A stretch of 64,000 bases of DNA from Lytechinus pictus (taxonomy: Eukaryota > Echinodermata > Echinoidea > Temnopleuroida > Toxopneustidae), in assembly GCF_037042905.1 (NCBI RefSeq), contig NC_087246.1, positions 31,052,001-31,116,000 on the forward strand, given 5' to 3'. Below the pieces are notes generated by a model that was not told the DNA's origin, ran no database searches, and was given only the letters and a program-made list of their open reading frames with translations. Below, piece after piece: positions 55,601 to 64,000 of the stretch (the stretch's first letter is position 1; each line of letters opens with the position of its first letter). Position numbers and translations under genes: made by a program.

Positions 55601-58600
55601 GTCCAATGATTAAAACACAAGTTATTAAGAAAATTGTTACAAAAATCTCTTTGAGCATAAGGGGGAAATAGGGGACATGGGGGGGGGGGTTCCAGTATCA
55701 AATTCAAAATACTTCATAGATCAGGGAGGAAGGCATTGAGCCTATGTAAGAAGACTTTGAGACTACAAGGGACCTTTAGATTTGCAGGGAGATTATTGAA
55801 TTGAGAAGCACCTCTGTACGAGAATCTTTAATCATGAAAATCATGAAACTTTGATATTCCGCTCTGAAAAAAGAGTCAATTACATCTTTATATTTCAAGC
55901 ACTTTGTAGGAAAATTGTAAGGTGGGTATGGATCGCACTTAAAAAAAAGAGCTAAAATTTTCATTATTATTACTTTGAGTTTTGCCATAGGACCGGGACA
56001 TCCTTACGACATGTCATGAAAATGATGACTATCTTCCTATTCCTCTTGCTAAGCGCGAGATGAAACAAAAGGGACAATTTAATTATTAAATTGATATCAT
56101 ATTTATTAATGCCTAATGAGGGCGCGAAATCTGATGATATTATGGCATAAAAACTGGACATTTCACTTTTGTAATTATGAATAGGATGCATCAGTAAATA
56201 CATTTTTAACTATTAATGCGAGCGCAAATCGCGAGCTAAAATTTTTGATAAACTTTCATGAAAAGGGGATTTTAAGTAGTTTGTTGTATAATCCATATTG
56301 AAACATACATAACTCGCCAATCAAAATGCCAGCGTGCAGCGCTAGCTAATACGTCTTGACAATCAGACCTGAAAAGGGATATTTTGAAAACTTTATGGAA
56401 TACACGAAAATAATAGGTACCTGATAAATCAAAATTTGCGAGCACGTAGCGCAAGCAGCAAATATTGATAAAATTATTCAGACCATAAAACTGACATTTT
56501 AACAGAGCACTTTTTTAAAATCAATTTGTAAATCACACAAAATAATGAAAGTTCGATTTCCGAGGTGAAATATGTTTTGTATATTGACTCCCAAAGTTGA
56601 TATTTTGAACAAGATATGTAAATCACCTAACAGGCAATGCGAGCGCGAAGCGCGGGCGAAAATTTTATATAGTGGCACGAAAGATTCTTTTTATTTTCTA
56701 AGTCTTCCCCTTATCTTATTTTATGCACTCGTCGTCCTTCTCTTCTTTTTCTCCTCTCTTTTCCCTCCTTTTTTCCTTTTTCCTTCTTTCTTTCCCTTTT
56801 ATTCTTTTTTTGCTCCGCCAATAGGGGGGGGGGGGGGGCCCTCGGCCCCCCTGGATCCGCCTATGGGGACAAGGGGTGGGAAAATTTGATAAGCAAAAAA
56901 AAGGTATCATCCCAAAAGTACGGTCATCTCGTCCCAAAATACACATGTTTTATTTCGATTTAGAATGATGTATTTCTTACCATCATAAAAGACAAAAAAT
57001 AGTAGGGGGGACATTTGATATTGTGTCCCCCCTACTATTTTGAGTAGGGGGGACACGTCCCCCCTGGGATTTCCGCCCATGGTCTTATTGTTCATCCGAT
57101 TCATTCAAACTTTCAACTTTTTGCCCCTCATATATTATTCTTATTACTTGTAACCCATCCATTTGGGTTGAATTCTCTTTACAGAAGTTAGGTAAAAAGC
57201 GTGAAACCAAATAAAATCTTACTTTCTGTGAATCCCCATCCTGATATATAGCACTCTGTCTTGGCATTAAGTTTCATTCCTTCATCCAAGCAAGCCCAGT
57301 TAATCTGACCGGTCTCCTGATGTACCGGCTCATCCAAGAGTAACAGGGCGATGTCACCGCCTACTCCACCGTTCTGGTTGAATTTCTTATGGACGATGAT
57401 CTCGCGGACGAGTCTGTGTTGGCTGCCGGTTTCTGGGACGAAGTCGATCGAATGTTTTCCAAGATGAACTTGCCATCGGGAAGGTGCCATCCTGCGGTTA
57501 AAAAAAGATATATGCTAGATCCTAAATAAAAATTGGATATTGTTTACTCATTACCCTTTAGACAGGTCTATCAAAGTGTCACATGATCTTCACACTGACT
57601 TTTTTAAAGAATGTGATAAATCACAAAATTAATTAGATAGCATTAATCAATCCATCACTTTATCTGAAACAACTAAAGCTCTGAAGCATAATTAATGCAG
57701 ACCTGCCAACCTCTGGGAATGAAAAACTGTATTCTGTGATAAAAAAAACCTGTATTTTCCCCCAAAAAAGTGTATTTCATAATAAAATGCTTGGCGCACT
57801 CGCTCATCGCGGAAGCGCAAGCTGCATGCAAGCTAAAATGCGCACTGCTCTTGCAGATGAAAATATGTGTATATCTTCACCCTGGTTTGAACAAAATGAT
57901 TGAAAAAAAAAACAAGTTACTTGAAATAGTTACATTGATCTAATAACCTTATTTGTGCACGTTTTATGAAATAGAGACATATAGAGATTATTTTTCTCAA
58001 TAAATTACGACTTAGTTTTTATTCATTTATTTTATTTATTTTTTTTTTACAAAAAACGTATTTTTCAAAGAAAAAACGTACTGCCGTATTTTGGTTGCAA
58101 AAACGTACTAAAAAAGGCTAAAACGTACTGGTTGGCAAGTCTGTTAATGTCTAAGTGCGTTTTTAGAAATGAAGTTGAACTAAAGAGTCAAATACACAGC
58201 AAGTGTTTAAAAGCGTGGAAATATCAACAATCCACGGTTAAAGTTGATTTTCTTCTTTTTTTCAATGATATTAAAGCCTACCTTGCATCGTCCGATGATT
58301 TTAGGTCTTCTCTGAAACATAAATAGGGGTAAACTATAAGTTTCAGGATACTCGTAATCAAAACTGAGAATTGACTGTTCACAAATGGGTGTACGAATTC
58401 CAGATTTCAGACGGGGAGGGGCACAAAAAAGATAGGGCTATCCCCAAAAGCAGTGGCGTAGCTAGGATTTTTTTCCTGGGGGGGGGGGCACTGAGGGTGT
58501 CCTTGCTTTTTCAGGGGTGCAACATTTTTTTCTGTGTGTGTGTGTGTATGCCGGTCACAAGGGCGGATCCGACTTTCGTCAATAGGGGGTGGGGCCCGAA

Positions 58601-61600
58601 ATTATCTTCACCTATATTTTTCCTGATCAGTCACTCGCTTAGCTTTATTCTTTTAAAACAATATAAATATAAAATATTTATAAATATAAAAAGTGCGAGC
58701 GCGAAGCGCAAGCGATTTTTTTTATAACTTTCATGTATTTTGTCCTGAAAATTTAATATTCTGGGCAATTTAATTTGTGATATTGAACAAGATGCGTATG
58801 TAACTAGATATTACTGCGAACGCCAAGCGCGAGCAGAAATTTTTTATAACTGTTCTAGCATGATCGAAAAGGGACCTGTTAAGGACTGTTTACAGTTACC
58901 CACGAAGACGGTACATATTTCAATAATGGAAGCGCGAGCTAAATTTTTGTGATATTCCGACCTAAAAAATGGTCATTCTAAGCACTTCTTGTAATCATAA
59001 ATGACATAGGTATGCAACCAAACAATTTATGCGAGTGCGAAGCGCGAGAGGGAAGAAAATTGAGATTTTAGACCTAAAAGCGGGACACTCTATTCATATT
59101 TTGCAAATCATGAATATGATATGGTTAATTGGGTATCATTAATAATGCGATCATGAAGCGTGAGCAGAAAATTATTGATATTCTGATCTGAAACTGGATA
59201 ATTTAACTAAAGAACATGCAGGCTATCGCGCATGTTTTAGATTTAAACCTAGAATCTGGGCATTCTGAATACATTTGTTTAATCATGCAGATCAATAATG
59301 CAAGCACGAGCTGAAAACATTTGATATACCGATCTGAAAAAGGTCAATTTAAACACTATTTCAAGCACTGTGTAGGAAAATTGTGAAGTGGATGTGGATA
59401 ACACTTAATGAATGATGCTAGCGCGAAGAGCGAGCTGATGTTTTTTGTTATTATTTTAACAAAAGACCGGTACATTCTAAGGACATTTTGTCATCATATA
59501 AAAATAATGATTATCTTCCTATTATTCCTATAAAGCTTGTCGATATTCTATACTGAAAAGACCCAATTTAATTATTAGGAATTCATGAAAATATTATTTT
59601 CTTATTTGTTAATCTAATATGCGTAATGACAGCTTGGAAGTTGTTTTTAAGGCTGGAAAACTAAAAGATTTAAGCACTTTGTAATCATGATACGCATTAC
59701 AATAGTCAATACATTTTTTAACAATAATGCGAGCGCAAATCGCGAGCTGAATTTTAAAAATAAAATGTAATGAAAAGGGGAGCTTGTTTGGTTATAGAAT
59801 TAATAAAGAGTACTCACCAATCAAAATGCGAGCGCGCAGCGCTAACTTATAGGCCTACGTTTGACAATCACATCTGAAAATTGATATTTTGAGAATTTTA
59901 TGGAATACACGAAGACAATAGGAACAATAGAAACAATGCGACCATGCAGCGTGAGCTTAAAATGTTGATAATTATGTAGACCATATAACGGACATTTTAC
60001 AGAGCACCTAAATTTGTAAACGAAAAAAAATAATGAAAGCTAGATGATATTTTAAGCTCCATATCAGCCTATTGAGCAAGATATGAATTTCATCGAACAG
60101 GCAATTCTTGCGCATAGCAAGTCTTCCCCTCACATTATTTTATTCACTCGTCTTTCTCCTATTTTCCTCTTCTTTTTCCTTCTGTCTATCTCCTTCTTTT
60201 CCTTTTTTCTTTTCTTCTTTATCCTTTTTTTGCTCCGCCAAATTTTTCAGGGGGGGCACACCAAATCTCAGCCCCCCCCCCCCTGTAGCTACGCCACTGC
60301 CCAAAAGATCTGTTACTTTTATTTTCCCAAAGTTTTCGACAAATTTTCAGGATGGCATGAGCACTAGAGGAGCATCAAAATATTTCGTACAAACTTGGGT
60401 CAGAAATCCTTGCTCCCCTCTTCCTCTTCGCACCTGCTCACATACCCTAAACCATGCCTAAACCCAACCCATGTAACACATCCTTCAGGGGCGGATCCAG
60501 CTTTCGCCAATAGGGGGGCAGAAAAATATTTCATCAACATTTTTCTCGATTGGCCGCTATAAACTGATGTTTTGTTGGTTTTTCGGGGGGTAGTCATGAC
60601 TAAAGACTGAAGTTTTAGTTTTTATTATTATAAACAAGATAAGGTATCTCATGTGGTCTTAATATAATACGCGAGCGCAAAGCGCGAGCTCAAATTCTTT
60701 TATATTTTATGTCCTTAAACCTGAAGATTCTGAGCATTTTTTATAATCATGAACAAAGATAAGTATCCAACTAAACAATGCGAGCGCGAAGCGCGATCCG
60801 AAATTTTAATATAGTAACGCGAAAAGGGACTCAATTAGGACTGTTATTAGTGATTAATGAAGAGGATACAAGTATCACCAATTAAATAATGAGTGTGCGA
60901 AGCGTGAGCTCAAAATGTTTGATATTCCGACCTGAAAACTGTCTGAACACGTTTTATTTGAATAAAGAACAAGCTGTGTCTCAAACAATTAAATGCGAGC
61001 GCGAAGCACGAGCTTAAATCTTTACTGACATGATACAGGGGCATTTTGAGAAATTTTGGTAAGAAGAGGATAGGTATCTCACAAATCAAACAAAGCGAGC
61101 GCACAGCGCGAGCTGAATTTGTTTATATATATTAACAATTTGTGTAAATTAAATAAAATAATGAAAGCTTGATGTGCGAACTAAAATATTGTGTGCAAAT
61201 TGATTTCAGAACTGGACATATTAAGTACCATCTAATCCTCTTGAATGAGATTCATTACACAGGCAATGCGAGCGCGAAGCGCGAGCGAATTTTTTTATAT
61301 AAATTCTATTTTCCAATTCTTCCCCTCACCTTTTTCTTGTTTACTTTCAGGTCGGGCCGGCCATTACGAGGCTGTAAATTACACATCATGGGTATAATAC
61401 CTCTTTCTTACTTTTCTTTCTGTTTTTCATCGTTTCTATCAAGTTAAAGAGTACTCTTTTTTTTGCAGGATGCCAAAAAATAGGGGGGGGGGGCGGGGCC
61501 GGCTCGTCCCCTCCTGGATCCACGCCTGTCCTTTCCACCTTGACACCCCTAAACCCCCAAGATTTTTTAGGCCTACATTCATTTCCTATCACTGTAATAT

Positions 61601-62506
61601 GCCTTCTATTTCATTTCAATAGCGATTTTTTTTAAATGCAACAAAATTACAATCTTACATGGATCCCATGAAGCAATGTGCTGCCGTAAGAACCACCTGT
61701 GGGTCGATCAGCGTCCCGCCACAAACGGGTTGCCATCCCCCTCGTGTTTGGTAGAAGAGTTGAGCTTGCCACGGCCAGTCACCAGAATCGGCGGGTTGTC
61801 CTCCCACCACACGCTCTGCCAGAGCCAACCCGTCATCACGGAAATGAATGTGCTGCTTTATCCCGCATCCTATAACTGGTGGGAAAATGAATTTTAACGA
61901 ATTTAATGAATTTCGTGAGTTGCCTTAGTAACCAGATCGACACATCAGGGAGGGGGACTACATCCCCATGGGAGGGGGGGGCTACCCCCTATTTACTTGC
62001 TCCGGAATCACTCGTATCATTAAGATATTAGAGATGAAATCATACGAGTCGTATGATTTCATCTCTAATATCTTAGTAATCGGTTTTGTCATCTTTATGA
62101 CCTATTGTATATAAATTTGGTAGGCTTGCAATAGTAGACGGCGATCCCGGGCATGCAGACGGGTGCCCCCTGCAAATTTCTTTACAATAGCCAATGGTCC
62201 GGGAGAGGGTCGTTTCATTCATAAAATATCAAGAAATCGCCCCAAATAGCAGTATGAATTATTATATTTTGCAGATTTTGATTTGAATTCATTATAACAA
62301 TGCATTACATCTACGCTAGATGTGAAAATAGTCCATGGCAATGTAATATATATATATATAGTGTGATGATAAGTTTACTTCTACCAATCGCTGTTGAGTT
62401 GTGAATATCAAACATAATGAGATGAGGCGAGGCCAACTCAACAGATGACGCAGGACACCAATAATGGTGTCCTGCGTCATCTGTTGAGTTGGCCTCGCCT
62501 CATCTC

Positions 62507-62553
<47 letters not shown>

Positions 62554-63054
62554 GCATGCAATTGGAGGATGTGAAAAAAATTGTACGATAATTTACAGTA
62601 TTATGAATTATGTAAGAATGTAAAACAAAACATGTGAAACATTGTGAAGTTTACATCATTTAAGTCATCACAGTCACTGTGTCCATATCTACTATAGATG
62701 TACGTGGGTAGATTTTTCTTGTGGGGTATCGGAAGTATAGGCCTATATACTAAGTATGAAATCCTAAAATTTTGGATATCTAGAAACAAATTAATTACAT
62801 GTTTGTAGGATGGAATCACAAATCTTCCACTTGCCATTCTCCCCAACCCCTCTCTCTCTCTCTCTTACCCTTTTCTTCGACACATTCAGCTTGTTGGCAC
62901 TCCTCATCTTCCTGGCTTTCACCGAGACACCTCTCTGCAGGTGAATCGCAAATACGGCTCCGTGATCGACTACCGGGACCACACGAGGGATGACACTCAC
63001 TCCAATCGCCCCACGATGACCACCCGAACAAGCCCGTCCACGCAATATCAGTGT
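52495..63054 (-). CDS. TSP1-trypsin-like serine protease, 3' portion (five exons)
   Basis: Exons in transcript order: 63054-62869, 61875-61659, 57491-57223, 53565-53417, 52668-52495; 995 bp, about 330 codons. One thrombospondin type 1 repeat ([20 protein letters not shown] and five more Cys-containing positions) is followed by a short linker with a lone Cys (GCGIK) and a full S1A peptidase domain. Activation would cleave ER|VVGG. The triad is His in TAAHC (61676-61678), Asp in GGDIALL (57354-57356) and Ser in GDSGGPL (52660-52662). Asp six residues before that Ser (53426-53428), with SWGHGC and KPGVYTRV, predicts cleavage after Arg or Lys. The linker Cys probably pairs with Cys in NWACLDEG, tethering the pro-region after activation. 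No start or signal peptide is in the window, so upstream exons lie to the right. Role unknown; a secreted zymogen is likely. Confidence 0.9.
52778..53004. repeat. 220-bp dispersed repeat, copy 2
   Basis: Same sequence type and order as 28096-28315, here in a protease intron. Confidence 0.7.
53417..53565 (-). CDS. Protease exon with the specificity Asp
   Basis: 149 bp coding [20 protein letters not shown] through [15 protein letters not shown]. Acceptor AATATTTCCAG (pyrimidine-poor), donor CAG|GTGAGG, phase 0. Confidence 0.92.
53573..54132. repeat. GATA microsatellite with duplicated intron segment
   Basis: (GATA)n and related GACA, GGAT and GAAA units fill about 500 bp. A segment containing AGTGTCTGATCCGTCGATAG occurs at about 53599 and 53780, and GGTCCATGGACAGACAGATA occurs three times (53714, 53944, 54018), so unequal tandem duplication is clear. 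It begins eight bases from an exon. Confidence 0.85.
54198..57081. mobile_element. hAT-like MITE (CATGGGCGGAAAT ends) split by insertion
   Basis: Ends CAGGGGCGGAAATC and GATTTCCGCCCATG are inverted. The 8-bp direct repeat GTCTTATT flanks it exactly (54190-54197 and 57082-57089). Comparison with the 286-bp copy at 63276 shows that only about 37 bp at the left and 216 bp at the right belong to this element; the middle is a later insertion. Confidence 0.82.
54235..56864. mobile_element. hAT-like element (CAGGGGCGGATCCAG ends) with CpG-rich unit array
   Basis: Left end CAGGGGCGGATCCAGC; right end CTGGATCCGCCTAT, inverted. GGGGACA is present at both junctions, probably a target duplication. The 2.6 kb interior holds at least ten spaced copies of GCGAGCGCGAAGCGCGAGC or decayed forms (for example near 54541, 54624, 54834, 54960, 55053, 55241, 56217, 56438, 56638), then a TC-rich tract and a G/C hairpin. 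No transposase. Confidence 0.75.
57223..57491 (-). CDS. Protease exon with catalytic Asp
   Basis: 269 bp coding [20 protein letters not shown] through [14 protein letters not shown] and [10 protein letters not shown]. Acceptor TTTAACCGCAG, donor GAAA|GTAAGA, phase 1. Confidence 0.93.
57700..58145. mobile_element. MITE with CAGACCTGCCAACC ends in protease intron
   Basis: GCAGACCTGCCAACCTCTGG at the left is mirrored by GGTTGGCAAGTCTG at the right. Interior has ACGTACTG / CTGTATT motifs and A runs. Confidence 0.65.
58451..60299. mobile_element. hAT-like element (CAGTGGCGTAGCTA ends) with perfect 8-bp target duplication
   Basis: CAGTGGCGTAGCTA at the left is exactly inverted at the right (TAGCTACGCCACTG). 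CCCAAAAG flanks both sides (58443-58450 and 60300-60307). A GGGCGGATCC sequence typical of the other group lies just inside the left end (58561). The interior has the CpG-rich unit array (near 58694, 58812, 59035, 59416, 59728, 59826), a TC-rich tract and poly-C. No ORF for a transposase. Confidence 0.85.
60486..61528. mobile_element. GGCGGATCCAG-type element with CpG-rich unit array, shorter copy
   Basis: Left end CAGGGGCGGATCCAGC, right end CTGGATCCACGCCTG. The unit motif recurs near 60672, 60780, 60895, 60991, 61096 and 61267 at about 100-bp spacing. Same TC tract and G/C run before the right end. Confidence 0.72.
61659..61875 (-). CDS. Protease exon with activation site and catalytic His
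   Basis: 217 bp coding [20 protein letters not shown], then [19 protein letters not shown] to TAAHCFMGS. Acceptor TTTCCCACCAG, donor CCAT|GTAAGA, phase 2. Confidence 0.93.
62021..62075. repeat. Perfect 27-bp inverted repeat, one-base centre
   Basis: TAAGATATTAGAGATGAAAT then CATACGA (62021-62047) is the exact reverse complement of 62049-62075, around a single G. In a protease intron. Confidence 0.9.
62414..62511. repeat. Perfect 47-bp hairpin with four-base loop, next to (TA)n
   Basis: Left arm 62414-62460 begins ATAATGAGATGAGGCGAGGC; right arm 62465-62511 is its exact complement; the loop is ATAA. A (TA)n tract follows to about 62548. Confidence 0.9.
62869..63054 (-). CDS. Protease gene exon with thrombospondin type 1 domain
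   Basis: 186 bp, phase 1 at both ends, so it is a shuffling-competent module. Acceptor CCGTCACCAG, donor AAGG|GTAAGA. Has the WxxWxxC pattern, [10 protein letters not shown] and six cysteines. Confidence 0.9.
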
Positions 63055-63275
63055 CTGGTGACGGAAAACAAATTTGAGTCAACTGCCTGCTGATCTTTCA
63101 GGGAGAGAGGGGAGAGATGAGGGCAGGAGGAAAGGAGAGAGAGAGGGAGGTAGAGGAGGGGGTGAATAAGATAGCAAATGGGAGGGGGCTGAATACGCAT
63201 AAGATCACTATTGCAGAATTCATGAAAATTTTGCTAGATATAATAATTATCATGAATGCCCACAAATATTAAAAG
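63055..63275. other. Protease gene intron, purine-rich
   Basis: A GAGAGGGAGG-rich tract lies at 63098-63170. No further upstream exon could be recognised between here and the right edge. Confidence 0.4.
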
Positions 63276-63561
63276 CATGGGCGGAAATCTGTCCCCAAAG
63301 GTAGGGGGGACCAGGGCCTGAAAAATTTATCACCCAAAATGTAAGGTAATTTTTATCAAAACAATTTGACAAGCAAAAAAAGGAAGGTTTTTACTTAAAA
63401 TGTAAGGTCATTTAGTCAAAAATACATGTTTTATTACGATTGTGAAGTGGTACATTTTGCTCCATCACAAAAGACCAAAAATAGTAGGGGGACATTTCAT
63501 ATTATGTCCCCCTACTATTTTGGGTAGGGGGAACGCGTCCCCCCTGGGATTTCCGTCCATG
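63276..63561. mobile_element. hAT-like MITE (CATGGGCGGAAAT ends), uninterrupted copy
   Basis: 286 bp; CATGGGCGGAAATC and GATTTCCGTCCATG ends; flanks ATTAAAAG and ATTCAAAG differ at one of eight bases, as an aged 8-bp target duplication would. An internal GGGGGACATTT...GTCCCCC hairpin lies near the right end. Confidence 0.82.
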
Positions 63562-63745
63562 ATTCAAAGGGCTGTAAGTTACTTGTAACCTGTGCAGTTT
63601 TTGTTTTCAATGACAGGTGTACAGATATACCCCTCCCCGATCCCTTGAATGAGTTGCACCCATGATCAAACAGAACAGTTTTGGTGTTAGACCTATCACT
63701 TGACTCAATTGAAGATCGGAAGTGGGGAGGGGGTAGCCCCTGTTG

Positions 63746-63949
63746 CATGGGCGGAAATTTGTTCCCGAAGGTAGGGGGACCAGAGGCTGGAAACTCTGAC
63801 ACGCAAAAAAAAGGTTTTCACCCAAAATTTAGTCAAAAATACATGTATTATTTCAATTGTGAATGATGTATTTTTCTCCATCATATAAAAGACCAAAACT
63901 AGTACAGGGGACATTTGATATTGTGTCCCCCTGCATGGATTTCCACCAA
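63746..63949. mobile_element. hAT-like MITE (CATGGGCGGAAAT ends), internally deleted copy
   Basis: Left end CATGGGCGGAAATTTG; right end TGGATTTCCACCAAT is decayed. Shares the ACATGTATTATTTCAATTG and GGGGACATTTGATATTGTG interior with the copy at 54198. Confidence 0.68.
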
Positions 63950-64000
63950 TAACCAGTGGCGTAACAGGCGGGGGGCAAGCTTCCCCCCCCCCCCCTGGCG

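Noticed and set aside
60083..60461. Phe/Ser-rich ORFs with a hydrophobic look
   Set aside because: They cross the TC-rich tract and poly-C end of a transposon. No real membrane protein is supported.
54420..61290. CRISPR-like array from regularly spaced GCGAGCGCGAAGCGCGAGC motifs
   Set aside because: Units vary in sequence and spacing, filler between them is related rather than unique, and the genome is eukaryotic.

Overview
The window is animal nuclear DNA, very probably from an echinoderm and most likely a sea urchin. Three multi-exon genes with GT-AG introns sit in AT-rich DNA crowded with transposons. The echinoderm reading rests on an eight-domain SRCR protein (a family greatly expanded in sea urchins), a TSP1-trypsin fusion, and the style of the short inverted-repeat elements. 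It is an inference; the species cannot be fixed from the sequence alone.

Layout. 1-576 (minus) is the edge of a retroelement-like ORF with a zinc knuckle. 577-11870 has no host gene that I can see; it holds foldback elements, a tRNA-derived SINE and a nested transposon. 12033-23067 (plus) is a secreted SRCR protein: a signal-peptide exon, seven single-exon SRCR domains and an eighth split over two exons, 867 residues in all. 25460-29900 is transposon debris, including a dead non-LTR reverse transcriptase. 30073-47541 (plus) is a complete 12-exon gene for the zeta subunit of the cytosolic chaperonin CCT (534 residues), with a possible heat-shock element upstream. 47860-52490 is repeats. 52495-63054 (minus) is the 3' part of a serine protease gene: one thrombospondin type 1 domain, then a complete trypsin-like catalytic domain. 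Its 5' end lies beyond the right edge.

The three genes do not form a pathway: CCT6 is a housekeeping folding subunit, whereas the SRCR protein and the protease look like secreted, possibly immune or extracellular, products.

The most unusual content is in the repeats. One family (four copies, three of them in CCT6 introns) carries tandem units with perfect AGGTCA-A-AGGTCA (DR1) motifs, the nuclear-receptor half-site spacing; I count 11 perfect copies. A second group has hAT-like hallmarks (8-bp target duplications, CAG-type ends) and carries arrays of a CpG-rich unit; one such element is nested inside another. Two long perfect hairpins lie at 62.0-62.5 kb. Exon coordinates were set by hand from splice consensus, reading frame and protein-family knowledge. 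No alignment or database search was run.
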